Of a stretch of 64,000 nucleotides of DNA, positions 51,477-62,760 are shown in pieces. The first letter of the stretch is position 1; every line of letters starts with the position of its first letter. The translations under genes and the position numbers were made by a program. The DNA is from Arcticibacterium luteifluviistationis. GTDB taxonomy: Bacteria > Bacteroidota > Bacteroidia > Cytophagales > Spirosomataceae. Below the pieces are notes generated by a model, which was given only the letters and a program-made list of their open reading frames with translations, was not told the origin of the DNA and searched no databases. The stretch spans positions 930,001 to 994,000 of the forward strand of contig NZ_CP029480.1 in NCBI RefSeq assembly GCF_003258705.1. Reading direction: 5' to 3'.

Positions 51477-52207
51477 AAGTTGAAAATAAAGTAATTATTG
51501 TAACCGGAGCTTCTAGAGGAATAGGAAAAGAAGTTGCCATTCTTTTGGCAGAAAATGGTGCAAAAGTAATTGTCAATCATTCTAACAGTGAAAATGAAGC
51601 AAATAATACCGTAGAAACTATTGTTAAAAATGGTGGTACAGCTTTGGCCATTAAAGCTGATGTCAGCCAAAGAAACGACGTTACCAATCTATTTGATAAA
51701 ACTATCGAGACTTACGGTAGAGTAGATGTTTTGGTAAACAATGCAGGTATTATGTACAATGAATTTTTAAAGGATAATACCCAGGAAGAATTCACAAAAC
51801 TTTTTGATGTAAATGTTAGAGGAATTTTTAACACACTTCAAGAAGCGGATAGTAAACTAGCAGACAATGGCATTATTATAAACTTTTCTTCAAGCACAGC
51901 AAAGTTAATGTTTCCCAAATACGCTTTATATTCGGCCACAAAGGCAGCCGTTGAGCAAATAACAAAAGTTTTTTCCAAAGAAATAGGAAGGGGTATTTCT
52001 GTTAATGCAATTGCCCCAGGTGCAACAGCTACAGAATTATTCTTAAATGGAAAATCCCAAGAAACTATTGATAAGTTGAGTGCTATGAATGCCTTTAATA
52101 GATTAGCGGAGCCCATTGATATTGCCAGAGTAGTTTTATTCTTAGCAAGTGATGACTCAAAATGGATTTCAGGTCAAGTAATTGGTGCAAATGGTGCATT
52201 AGTATAA
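51473..52207 (+). CDS. SDR family oxidoreductase (3-oxoacyl-ACP reductase-like)
   Basis: 244 aa. NAD(P) motif VTGASRGIGKEVA, NNAG, catalytic FSSSTA and YSATKAAVEQ, and a C-terminal ISGQVIGANGALV. Last gene of the TetR-controlled operon (dehalogenase, DoxX, SDR). Its substrate may be a product of the dehalogenase, such as a hydroxy or oxo acid; this is inference from position. Confidence 0.9.
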   Translation: MKVENKVIIVTGASRGIGKEVAILLAENGAKVIVNHSNSENEANNTVETIVKNGGTALAIKADVSQRNDVTNLFDKTIETYGRVDVLVNNAGIMYNEFLKDNTQEEFTKLFDVNVRGIFNTLQEADSKLADNGIIINFSSSTAKLMFPKYALYSATKAAVEQITKVFSKEIGRGISVNAIAPGATATELFLNGKSQETIDKLSAMNAFNRLAEPIDIARVVLFLASDDSKWISGQVIGANGALV

Positions 52208-52646
52208 AACAATAGCTGAAACAGTCATAAATTTAAAGGCTATAACCTACTTCGGTATTCTTGTATTTGAGATTGACATTCACCGAAGTAGGTTGTATTC
52301 TTGAGCCATATATTAAGCTTCAAAATCCAATATTTTGAAGCTTTCATTTTATAAATTCATACGACCAAAACAATTACAAAATGTTATAATCCTAAGAAAG
52401 TTTAATCAAAGGATTTGAAAATATCCTTACTTCGTTTATTCAACTTTATCCCTGAATAAATAATAATAAATAGAAGCTAAGGTCAAAAAAACGCTTGGAC
52501 TTTATTCATACATCTAAGGCAATCGATATCAAAATAGCTATTTCAACAGAAAACTATTTTTTCCACAAAACGTAAGTACACTGACGAGAATCTAAAAAAA
52601 GTAACACCTAACTTCACTCTAATCTGTTTAAATTATATAAAACGTT
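52208..52646. other. Intergenic region after the TetR-controlled operon
   Basis: Two inverted repeats are visible: AACCTACTTCGGT/ACCGAAGTAGGTT at 52244-52294 with a 25-nt loop, and a terminator at 52315-52350. The right half is A/T-rich and without ORFs. Confidence 0.5.
52315..52350 (+). terminator. Terminator of the dehalogenase-DoxX-SDR operon
   Basis: AAGCTTCAAAAT/ATTTTGAAGCTT stem with a 5-nt loop and TCATTTTA after it. The 13-bp inverted repeat at 52244-52294 precedes it. Confidence 0.65.
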
Positions 52647-53570
52647 ATGTTCCAACTATTAAAAGCATTTTGCTTACTCCATATCTGTTTACTTACTTCC
52701 TGTGAATCAAACGAAGGTTTCACAAAAGACCCAATAAATTCCACAGATGAAAATGGTGTAATTTTTAATCAAAAACAATTTGATGATTATTGGTACTCGG
52801 GCAAAGCTGAACTGAACAGCTATGCCTTAAAACAATCTCGATATGGAGATATCCGCGAAGGTGAAGTTGTATTAGTATTTGTAACAGAACCGTATTCATT
52901 AAGCAAACAAGTGAAACTAGATAAGCCTGAAGATGCAGGAAAAGACAATGTCTCCGTGATGAAATTAAACAATATCAGAAAGTTCAAAACTGGTATTTAC
53001 GATTACTCTATAGTTACCTCCAGTTTCACTCCCGTTAATTTCAAAAAGTATCCTCATACGCTTAAGTTAAACACGAGCATTCAAGAATGGTGTGGACATA
53101 CTTTCACCCAACTAAATCTAAATGAAGAAAACTATCAGTTCAAACAGTTTTCTTACTTCGAAACTGATGGGGATACCGAAAAAAACATTCCTTTAGCCCT
53201 CTTAGAGGAAGAGCTTATGACTCGTATTCGTTTAAATCAAGGCCAACTACCTCTTGGAGAAATTGATTTGATTTTTTCTACCCTATACAGTCGTTTTGCT
53301 TACAAAGACTTACAAGCTACCAAGGCAAAAATCAGTAAAACAGAATCAGATACAACGTTAAAATATAAAGTCGAATACTTAGATTACGATAGAGCTATTA
53401 CTATTGATGTGGAAAATGAATTTCCTTATAGAATATTGGCGTGGACAGAAGACAATGGTGATGGTTTGATAACTGAAGCTCGATTGAAAAAAAGTATGAA
53501 TGAACCATATTGGGAGCAGAAAGGTCTAGCTGATGAAGCTAAGAGAAAAGAACTACAATTACTTAAGTAA
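52647..53570 (+). CDS. Lipoprotein of the misnamed 'septum formation inhibitor Maf' Bacteroidota family
   Basis: 307 aa. Lipobox LLTSC near residue 19. It matches, by memory, a Bacteroidota lipoprotein family often mislabelled Maf: FDDYWYSGKAELNSYALKQSRYGDIREGE, KFKTGIYDYSIVTSSFTPVNF and EWCGHTF. It bears no resemblance to true Maf nucleotide pyrophosphatases. Cell-envelope protein, function unknown. Monocistronic. Confidence 0.75.
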   Translation: MFQLLKAFCLLHICLLTSCESNEGFTKDPINSTDENGVIFNQKQFDDYWYSGKAELNSYALKQSRYGDIREGEVVLVFVTEPYSLSKQVKLDKPEDAGKDNVSVMKLNNIRKFKTGIYDYSIVTSSFTPVNFKKYPHTLKLNTSIQEWCGHTFTQLNLNEENYQFKQFSYFETDGDTEKNIPLALLEEELMTRIRLNQGQLPLGEIDLIFSTLYSRFAYKDLQATKAKISKTESDTTLKYKVEYLDYDRAITIDVENEFPYRILAWTEDNGDGLITEARLKKSMNEPYWEQKGLADEAKRKELQLLK

Positions 53571-53886
53571 GGATTGACAAATCAAAAATCGTGCAGTGAT
53601 AGCTAAAGAAAGTACTTTACAAAGTCTTCCTGCTTTCTGACTGTTTGCTTAGTATTTTAGGAATCTACCGGCAATATTGATGAAATATCCAAATGTTACA
53701 GCTCATATTTGAACCAAAACTACATTTAGCCATGAAGCTATTTGACAACTTATTGCGGTCAGCACCTTTTACATTAATCAATTTAATTTTAAACACATAA
53801 AAAGCTAATAGGTTTAATTACATAATTCCGAAAAAAGAATAAAAGGGATATATATTAATTCTTTAGCAAACATAAATAAAGAACCA
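53571..53886. other. Intergenic region before the redox fusion gene
   Basis: 316 bp, A/T-rich. I see no ORF, terminator or clear promoter in it. Confidence 0.4.
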
Positions 53887-55293
53887 ATGAATCAAATAAC
53901 ATTATACGGAGCAGATTGGTGTCCAGACTGCCGTAGAGCCAAATCTTTTTTAAATGATAACAATATTGACTTTACTTTTATTGATGTTGATCTAGATAAA
54001 GAAGCAACATTAAGAGTCGAAAAAATAAACAACGGAAAGAGAATAATCCCTACCGTAATCATTCACGAAAAATCATACACTAACCCTGACAACATTGAGC
54101 TGTCAGCTGTACTAGGTATCAATGAAGTTGGCAGAGTTCAATTATTTGGTGCTGACTGGTGTCCCGACTGTAGAAGAGCTAAAAACTTTTTACGAGACAA
54201 CTCCATTAACTTTGAATTCATTGATGTTGATGAAAATGATTGGGCAACAGCTAAAGTTGAAGAAATAAATAATGGTAAGCGGATTATCCCAACCATACTA
54301 ATTGACGGAAAGCCTCATACAAACCCTGATAATGTTACGCTAACAGAACTCTTATCAATCAATATTGAAAAAGAACATAAAGTTTTTGATACTATTATAA
54401 TTGGAGGTGGTGCTGCTGGATTAACAACTTCTATTTATGCCCAAAGAGACCGTTTTGATACATTAATTTTAGAAAAAAAGAATATTGGGGGAAATGCCTT
54501 CTTAACAGAGAAAATTGAAAACTACCCAGGCTTTACTAACATTTCAGGTCCAAAATTGATGGACAAAATGGAAGAACAAGCAAAGACTTATGGAGCAACT
54601 ATTAAAACAGGAGAAGAGGTTACAGATATAAGCAAAGTGGATGGCATTTTTACCGTAAAAACTAAAGGGTCTTCCTATACTTCAAGGTCAATTGTTTTGT
54701 CAACAGGATCTACCTATCAATTACTAGGAATTCCTAACGAAACAGAGTTAATAGGCTCAGGAATTCACTTTTGTGCTACTTGTGATGGTGCATTTTACAG
54801 AGACAAGGATATTATTGTTATTGGTGGAGGAAACTCAGCACTTGAAGAAGGAATTTTCTTAGCAGGGTTTTGTAAATCTGTAAAAATCGTAAACCGATCT
54901 AGTGAATTTTCCGCAACAGACACTTATGTAGAAAAATTAAAAACGATTGATAATATTACCACCTATATGAATAAAACATCTGTTGAGTTTATAGCGGGCG
55001 AAAACGACCTATTCAAGTCGTTAAAGGTTAGAGATAATGAAACCAATAAAGAAGAATTAATTTCAGCAGATGGTGTATTTATTTTTATTGGACTCATACC
55101 AAACACTACACCATTTAAAGGTTTGATTTCTCTAAACGAAAGAGGTTTTATAACTACATCAGGTTTAGCTCAAACATCTGTAGAAGGCATATTTGCCGCT
55201 GGAGATTGTAGAGAAGGTGCAATAGCTCAAGTTGCCGCTGCAACGGGTGAAGGCGTTCTCGCCAGTTATGGAATTAGAAACTACCTTAAATAA
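53887..55293 (+). CDS. Glutaredoxin-glutaredoxin-thioredoxin reductase fusion
   Basis: 468 aa with three domains in one chain. Two glutaredoxin-like domains (about 1-78 and 82-158) are tandem copies, each with GADWCPDCRRAK (CPDC at 12-15 and 92-95), a shared NNGKRIIPT segment and HTNPDN or YTNPDN. The rest (about 166-468) is a thioredoxin-reductase-type flavoprotein: FAD motif IIGGGAAGLT, redox pair CATC at 296-299 and NADPH motif VIGGGNSALEEG. A self-contained NADPH-driven disulfide relay is implied. It lies ~350 bp upstream of katG, in a stress-related group. Confidence 0.92.
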   Translation: MNQITLYGADWCPDCRRAKSFLNDNNIDFTFIDVDLDKEATLRVEKINNGKRIIPTVIIHEKSYTNPDNIELSAVLGINEVGRVQLFGADWCPDCRRAKNFLRDNSINFEFIDVDENDWATAKVEEINNGKRIIPTILIDGKPHTNPDNVTLTELLSINIEKEHKVFDTIIIGGGAAGLTTSIYAQRDRFDTLILEKKNIGGNAFLTEKIENYPGFTNISGPKLMDKMEEQAKTYGATIKTGEEVTDISKVDGIFTVKTKGSSYTSRSIVLSTGSTYQLLGIPNETELIGSGIHFCATCDGAFYRDKDIIVIGGGNSALEEGIFLAGFCKSVKIVNRSSEFSATDTYVEKLKTIDNITTYMNKTSVEFIAGENDLFKSLKVRDNETNKEELISADGVFIFIGLIPNTTPFKGLISLNERGFITTSGLAQTSVEGIFAAGDCREGAIAQVAAATGEGVLASYGIRNYLK

Positions 55294-55570
55294 GGCTTGC
55301 AAACTTTATTAGTAAAGACAATAACAATTCATGGTAAGACTTAAAACTCTTGATTTCATATAGATAACCTCTCACCCAAAAGGCTGCATAAACAGTAGCG
55401 TTTACTACATCATAATATAACATGAAGTAAATCACCATGGGCAACCAAACTCATTCCCCACATGTAAATGGATTTTAATTTATTGATGGAATATTAATGA
55501 ATGCCTATTTCTGTACTCTGAGAATTTGTTCTAGTGGCACTTAAAAAAAACAAGTAATTAGATGAAATAC

Positions 55571-55588
55571 CTCCTGCAAATACAGGAG
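55571..55588. promoter_or_regulatory. Candidate operator in the katG promoter
   Basis: A perfect CTCCTG-CAAATA-CAGGAG inverted repeat. It occupies the place of the -33 box, 8 nt before the TAAATTTG -10 at 55597-55604. This suits activation or repression by an oxidative-stress regulator. Confidence 0.45.
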
Positions 55589-55596
55589 AATTTCGC

Positions 55597-55604
55597 TAAA
55601 TTTG
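55597..55604 (+). promoter_or_regulatory. -10 element of katG
   Basis: TAAATTTG matches TAnnTTTG, giving a ~30-nt leader before the ATG at 55642. Confidence 0.5.
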
Positions 55605-55626
55605 ATAAGCAAGAAATTTTAAATAA

Positions 55627-57912
<2,286 letters not shown>

Positions 57913-57931
57913 TACGATTTAGCTGACAATT

Positions 57932-57980
57932 AGGCTCTAATGAAGCGAAGTTAACCTTCGGTTTATTGGAGCCTTTTTTT
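57932..57980 (+). terminator. Terminator after katG
   Basis: A GGCTCTAAT/ATTGGAGCC stem with a further inner pair, followed by seven T. Confidence 0.85.
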
Positions 57981-58060
57981 ATACGCAATTGGGTGGTCTC
58001 CTATTTCAATTTTAACAAATCTGTATTTAAGCCTTTGGAGAACGCTTTGCAGCATGAGAC

Positions 58061-58176
58061 ATATTCAAATGCTATTAGCACTTATTAGCAAAACCACAGA
58101 TACACACATACTCTCTCGCCTAATAATAAAACCATTAAAATCTCGATAGACTTCTCAAAATTTAGATATTTTTGAT
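58061..58176. repeat. Diverged non-coding repeat, copy 1
   Basis: About 116 bp beginning ATATTCAAAT and ending TTTAGATATTTTTGAT. It resembles 60905-61012 at roughly three quarters of positions, with shared islands ACACACATAC and AATAATAAAACC. Each copy lies upstream of a plus-strand gene, AraC and sulfatase respectively. Confidence 0.7.
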
Positions 58177-58247
58177 AAGAATAGATTCGCAATAGCTTAC
58201 AAGCTATAACTGAATCAGCTCTACTTTATGAAGTAGCCAAAAAAATA

Positions 58248-59123
58248 ATGAACACCGTCAAAACATATCAAAAAGTAAACTCTCAAAAAGAAAGCGTAAG
58301 CTTTTCAATATCTAAGATGGAGGATATTTACACCAAACGAAATGGAAAAGCGGACGAACCACACAGGCACCACTTCTATACGGTTTTGATAATTAATAAA
58401 GCCATAGGACTTCATAAAATTGACTTCAACACATACAACTTAGCAAGCAAACAAATCTTCTTTGTTGCTCCTGGTCAAGTACACCAAGTAATAGAGACTG
58501 AAAAATCTTTGGGTTTTGCTATGACTTTTTCTAATCAGTTTTTGGTGGAAAACTCTATTCCATTATCCTTTATTGCTAGTTTGAATCTTTTTCAAAATTA
58601 TGGACAAACTCCACCCTTATTACCAAATCAAGATCAGTTTAACACCATAGAAAACTTCAGTAATCAAATCTTTACATTATTTAGAAGTGATGCTAAAATG
58701 AAGGACTTATCCATTGGTGCATTTCTGAAACTCTTGCTAATAGAGTGTAATAACATTTGTGCTATGAATCCTATTGAATCTGATGTTGATACTTCTGGTG
58801 ATAATCTCATTAGAGCTTTCAAAAGTTTGGTAGATGATAACTACAAAAAAGAACATTCTACCAGCTACTACGCAACTAAGCTTCATATTACGCCTGACCA
58901 TTTAAACCGAACAGTAAAATCTAAAATAGGTAAAACAGCTAAAGAGTATATTCAATCAAGAATAATTACAGAAGCTAAAAGATTGCTCTATTTTACTGAT
59001 TCCTCAAGTAAAGAAATTGGCTATGAATTAGGCTATAATGAACCTGCCAATTTTAGTGCATTCTTCAAAAAACACACCCTATTATCTCCTTCAAACTTCA
59101 AGAAAAACGAGATTCAGTCCTAA
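58248..59123 (+). CDS. AraC family transcriptional regulator
   Basis: 291 aa. N-terminal cupin-type sensor (PHRHHFYTVLIINKAIG; FFVAPGQVHQVIET) and a C-terminal double HTH (ATKLHITPDHLNRTVKSKIGKTAKEYI; IGYELGYNEPANFSAFFKKH). It likely regulates the pirin gene downstream or its own promoter. The effector is unknown. Confidence 0.92.
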   Translation: MNTVKTYQKVNSQKESVSFSISKMEDIYTKRNGKADEPHRHHFYTVLIINKAIGLHKIDFNTYNLASKQIFFVAPGQVHQVIETEKSLGFAMTFSNQFLVENSIPLSFIASLNLFQNYGQTPPLLPNQDQFNTIENFSNQIFTLFRSDAKMKDLSIGAFLKLLLIECNNICAMNPIESDVDTSGDNLIRAFKSLVDDNYKKEHSTSYYATKLHITPDHLNRTVKSKIGKTAKEYIQSRIITEAKRLLYFTDSSSKEIGYELGYNEPANFSAFFKKHTLLSPSNFKKNEIQS

Positions 59124-59213
59124 TATCGGATTTTCATAAGTTTACGCCCATTTTTCATATTCCACAGTCTCCCCGACTGTCCAATCTTTGCATTATAATT
59201 AAAAGCAAAAGAA

Positions 59214-59342
59214 ATGGATCATAAAGAGTTTGTTAAAAATGCATTATTGACAGAAGTCCTTGGTGCCGTTGCAACAGAAATACTTACAGCCGAAAATAGC
59301 AAAGGCTACCTAAGATACATTAACGGAGCAAGCAAGATTTAA
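59214..59342 (+). CDS. Small ORF of 42 codons between AraC and pirin
   Basis: It begins MDHKEFVKNALLTEVLGAVA and ends GYLRYINGASKI. An ATG after a purine-rich stretch (AAAAGCAAAAGAA) and the position between co-directional genes favour translation. I recognise no family. It may be an intact small protein or the N-terminal remnant of a lost gene. Too short for certainty. Confidence 0.4.
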   Translation: MDHKEFVKNALLTEVLGAVATEILTAENSKGYLRYINGASKI

Positions 59343-59371
59343 TCATTTACCCAATAAAAACATAAACACTA

Positions 59372-60085
59372 ATGAACACAGTAACTCACAAAGCAGATAC
59401 AAGAGGAAAAGCAAATCATGGTTGGTTAAACTCAAACCACACTTTCAGTTTTGCAAATTATCATAACCCAGAAAGAATGAACTTCGGTGTACTTCGTGTC
59501 TTAAATGACGACCGAGTGCAAGGAGGTATGGGGTTTGGAACGCATCCACACGATAATATGGAAATCATTTCTATTCCTCTAGAAGGCGATTTAGAACACA
59601 AAGACAGTATTGGAAATATCAAGGTAATTAAAGAAGGTGATGTACAAGTAATGAGTGCCGGAACGGGCGTTACCCACTCTGAATACAATAAAAACAAAGA
59701 CAAGGAAGTCAAATTCCTTCAAATTTGGATATTCCCTAAAGTGAAGAATCTAAAGCCACGATACGACCAAGTTTCTATCAGAGATATAAAAAAAGATAAT
59801 GAATTTTACCAAGTACTTTCACCTAATCAAGACGACCAAGGTGTTTGGATAAATCAAGATGCATGGTTTCATATAGGAGAATTTACTAAAGGAAATCAAG
59901 ACACTTATAAAATCAAAAAACAAGGTAATGGTGTTTACGCTTTTATCCTTGAAGGAGAGGTGGAGATTAACAATGAAAAACTTTCTAAAAGAGACGGCAT
60001 GGGTATTCAGGATACTAATTCTATAACCGTAAAAGCGACCAAAAATGCTCGTATTCTTTTGATGGAAGTTCCAATGACCAGGTAG
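59372..60085 (+). CDS. Pirin family protein
   Basis: 237 aa bicupin. The metal ligands are in GTHPHDNMEI and TGVTHSEYNKNKD, with the entry MNFGVLRVLNDDRVQGG typical of the YhhW/pirin group. Family members include quercetin dioxygenases and redox-sensing iron proteins. The likely regulator is the AraC gene upstream. The next gene starts 38 nt further on. Confidence 0.9.
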   Translation: MNTVTHKADTRGKANHGWLNSNHTFSFANYHNPERMNFGVLRVLNDDRVQGGMGFGTHPHDNMEIISIPLEGDLEHKDSIGNIKVIKEGDVQVMSAGTGVTHSEYNKNKDKEVKFLQIWIFPKVKNLKPRYDQVSIRDIKKDNEFYQVLSPNQDDQGVWINQDAWFHIGEFTKGNQDTYKIKKQGNGVYAFILEGEVEINNEKLSKRDGMGIQDTNSITVKATKNARILLMEVPMTR

Positions 60086-60123
60086 GAATATATCCTTTCT
60101 GGAGAAATATAAAAGAAACTAAA

Positions 60124-60696
60124 ATGACCAAAAATAGATTAGAAGCCTTTAGTGATGGCGTGTTGGCCATAGTTATTACAATTATGGTTCTTGAACTAAA
60201 AGTACCTGAAGAACCCACTTTTGAATCTTTGTTAAAAGGGCTTCCCTTGTTTTTAAGCTATATAATAAGCTTTATATACATAGGCATTTATTGGAATAAC
60301 CACCATCATCTTTTTCACATCACCCAAAAGGTAAATGGTAAAATTCTTTGGTCTAATCTCCATCTTTTGTTTTGGCTGTCGCTTATTCCGTTCACCACAG
60401 CTTGGTTAGGCGAAAGCTATTCACATAGTGCTCCTGTTTCTGCTTACGGTTTTGTCCTGTTAATGAGTTCTATAGCCTATAATATATTGCAACATAATAT
60501 TCTCAAAAATCATGATGAAAAATTTATTTTGCGAAATGCCATAGGTAAAGACTTTAAGGGCAAAGCATCAATTTTGCTAAATATAATAGGTGTTGGAGTC
60601 TCCTTTATAAACACCTACATAGCTATTGCTGCTTTTGTTATTGTAGCAGCTTGGTGGTTGGTGCCAGAACAGAGAATTGAAAAGATAAGTGAATAG
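60124..60696 (+). CDS. TMEM175-type potassium channel (DUF1211)
   Basis: 190 aa, about six transmembrane helices. NRLEAFSDGVLAIVITIMVLELK carries the R..aFsD motif that lines the pore in bacterial TMEM175 channels; YWNNHHHLFH follows. Likely a K+-selective leak channel. It probably belongs to the pirin transcription unit and ends in a terminator. Confidence 0.9.
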   Translation: MTKNRLEAFSDGVLAIVITIMVLELKVPEEPTFESLLKGLPLFLSYIISFIYIGIYWNNHHHLFHITQKVNGKILWSNLHLLFWLSLIPFTTAWLGESYSHSAPVSAYGFVLLMSSIAYNILQHNILKNHDEKFILRNAIGKDFKGKASILLNIIGVGVSFINTYIAIAAFVIVAAWWLVPEQRIEKISE

Positions 60697-60747
60697 GAAT
60701 ACTAAGAGCATTTAAAATAGTTTGGATTTGACAACGCTAAATTTAAG

Positions 60748-60790
60748 CACCGCTCTGTGAGAGGCTTTAACCTTATAGAGCGGTGTTTTT
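60748..60790 (+). terminator. Terminator after the TMEM175 gene
   Basis: CACCGCTCT/AGAGCGGTG stem, with an inner AGG/CCT, followed by five T. Confidence 0.88.
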
Positions 60791-60904
60791 CGGTTTTCTG
60801 GTTTAAAGCGTATTGGCCAAAAGAACGGACAAAACCTACTAAGCATTCTATCTCAAACCCATATCAAACATAAGCTAAATATCACTTCCATCAAGGAACA
60901 AAAT

Positions 60905-61012
60905 ATATTCAAATACTATTAGAACTTAGCAGTATACACACATACTTTCTCTGTCAATAATAAAACCCTTAAAAGCTAAACAGACTTTCTGAAAAATTTA
61001 GATATTTTTGAT
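60905..61012. repeat. Diverged non-coding repeat, copy 2
   Basis: About 108 bp matching 58061-58176 from ATATTCAAAT to TTTAGATATTTTTGAT. The similarity stops about 106 bp before the sulfatase ATG. Confidence 0.7.
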
Positions 61013-61118
61013 GACAGCTTGAGTGGCAATTAAAACTACTAAAAGTTGCTATAACGTCTACTTTAATGTGGCAGGGAACCAGCAGCATAATGGATAGATA
61101 AAAGAATAATTAAAAGCG

Positions 61119-62690
61119 ATGACAAAAAAACTTTCCTCCTACTGCTTCCTTCTACTTGCATTTCTGACAATATTTAGCTGTAGCAGTCCTGATAAGGACA
61201 TAAAAAAAACTAACATTCTATTTGTATCTATTGACGACCTCCGCCCTACTTTAGGTGCCTACGGAGACACAGTAGCCATAACACCAAACATTGATCAGCT
61301 GGCATCTGAAGGGATGACCTTTAGACAAACTTTTGCTCAGGTAGCTGTTTGTGCTCCTTCCAGAGCTAGTTTAATGACGGGTTTAAGACCTGATTCTACC
61401 CGTGTTTGGCATCTTGGAGATAAATTCCGAGAGATAAATCCAAATACGGTTACCATGCCACAGTATTTCTCAAAGTTCGGGTATCATACTGTAAATCTGG
61501 GTAAGATTTTTCATAACTATATGCCTGACTCCACTTCATGGGAAGAGCCAGACCTTCGCCCAGCCCAATTCGTGCGTGAAGGTTGGTTAAATAGAGATGG
61601 AGAAACCTTTTATATCAGTGAAGAAGTCAATCGTTCGCAGGCTGTAAAAAGAGATTCCTTATTAAAACTTAAGCCTATTAGGTATGCAGATGGTTGGAAT
61701 ACAGGCCCAGCTTGGGAAGCTGCAAATGTTCAAGACACCATGTATTATGATGGAGCCCAAACCGAACTAGCTAAAAGAACACTCACACGACTAGCTAAAA
61801 GCGACAAACCATTTTATATGGGTTTAGGGTATTTCAGGCCTCACCTACCCTTTGCTGCACCTAAAAAGTATTGGGACCTTTATGACCCACAAAAAATTCC
61901 ATTGGCAGCAAATCCTAACGTTCCAGAAAATGCTCCTGGTTACACCATGAATTCAATGTATGAACTACGCCATTATGACGGGTTTAATCATATTGGACAT
62001 CCTCAGTCTGCTTACAGAATGAGTGAAGACACCTCACGAATATTAAAACATGGTTATTACGCAAGTGTCAGCTATGTAGATGCTCTATTGGGTAATCTCA
62101 TTTCTCACATGAAAGAAATCGGTATTTATGAAAACACTATCATAATTATCTGGGGTGATCATGGTTGGAAGCTAGGCGAGCATAATAGTTGGGGCAAAAT
62201 GACTAATTATAATATTGACCTAAAAGTACCTATGATTGTTAGATACCCCAATCAGGAGAATAGAGGTGCCCAAACATTTGAAATCACCGAATTGGTAGAC
62301 ATGTTTCCTTCTCTCTGTGAGCTGGCGGGTATAGAAATCCCCGATTACATGCAAGGGACGAGCTTTGTACCTTTAATAAAAAACCCTAAACGTCCATGGA
62401 AAAGTGCTGCCTTTAGTCAGTTTCATCGCAGACCAAAGGTATCTGCTGACGGAAAACGATACATGGGATATTCTATAAATACTAAAAAATATCACTACTT
62501 AGAATGGTATTCCTGGGATACTAAAACGGGAACTAGAGGAGAATTAAAAGGAACGGAGCTGTTTGACCGTGAAAATGACCCATACGAAAAAGTCAATATT
62601 TCGGCAGAACGAAAACTCAGTAAAGTAGTCGAAGACTTGTCAGAACAACTTGCAAATGGATGGAAGAAAGCGACACCCGCTATTCTCTAA
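61119..62690 (+). CDS. Lipoprotein sulfatase (iduronate-2-sulfatase-like)
   Basis: 523 aa. Lipobox LTIFSC (Cys21). Metal-binding Asp39-Asp40 in FVSIDDLRPT, the formylglycine Cys78 in CAPSRASLMTG, and GKIFHN, HGWKLGEHNSWGK and IVRYPNQ complete a type I sulfatase. It resembles iduronate-2-sulfatase and choline-sulfatase-type enzymes. No maturation enzyme is encoded in the window. It likely desulfates polysaccharide fragments at the cell surface. Confidence 0.92.
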   Translation: MTKKLSSYCFLLLAFLTIFSCSSPDKDIKKTNILFVSIDDLRPTLGAYGDTVAITPNIDQLASEGMTFRQTFAQVAVCAPSRASLMTGLRPDSTRVWHLGDKFREINPNTVTMPQYFSKFGYHTVNLGKIFHNYMPDSTSWEEPDLRPAQFVREGWLNRDGETFYISEEVNRSQAVKRDSLLKLKPIRYADGWNTGPAWEAANVQDTMYYDGAQTELAKRTLTRLAKSDKPFYMGLGYFRPHLPFAAPKKYWDLYDPQKIPLAANPNVPENAPGYTMNSMYELRHYDGFNHIGHPQSAYRMSEDTSRILKHGYYASVSYVDALLGNLISHMKEIGIYENTIIIIWGDHGWKLGEHNSWGKMTNYNIDLKVPMIVRYPNQENRGAQTFEITELVDMFPSLCELAGIEIPDYMQGTSFVPLIKNPKRPWKSAAFSQFHRRPKVSADGKRYMGYSINTKKYHYLEWYSWDTKTGTRGELKGTELFDRENDPYEKVNISAERKLSKVVEDLSEQLANGWKKATPAIL

Positions 62691-62720
62691 TAAGAATCTC
62701 TGACATTAATTATCCTTAGT

Positions 62721-62760
62721 TGAGTAGCGAAGGTACATACCTTAGCTACTCATTATTTTT
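62721..62760 (+). terminator. Terminator after the sulfatase gene
   Basis: TGAGTAGC..AAGGT/ACCTT..GCTACTCA stem with a 3-4-nt loop, then TTATTTTT. Confidence 0.88.

Larger units (their letters stand above)
57913..58247. other. Intergenic region between katG and the AraC gene
   Basis: It contains the katG terminator, one copy of the non-coding repeat (58061-58176), and two inverted repeats (ATAGCTT-AC-AAGCTAT at 58192-58207 and CTACTT-TATG-AAGTAG at 58221-58236) that could bind the AraC regulator. Confidence 0.5.
60697..61118. other. Intergenic region before the sulfatase gene
   Basis: It holds the TMEM175 terminator and the second copy of the non-coding repeat. The remaining ~100 bp precede the sulfatase; no ORF is seen. 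Confidence 0.5.

Noticed and set aside
52647-53570. True Maf septum inhibitor
   Set aside because: The common annotation label is misleading. The protein is a lipoprotein without any Maf nucleotide-binding motif.
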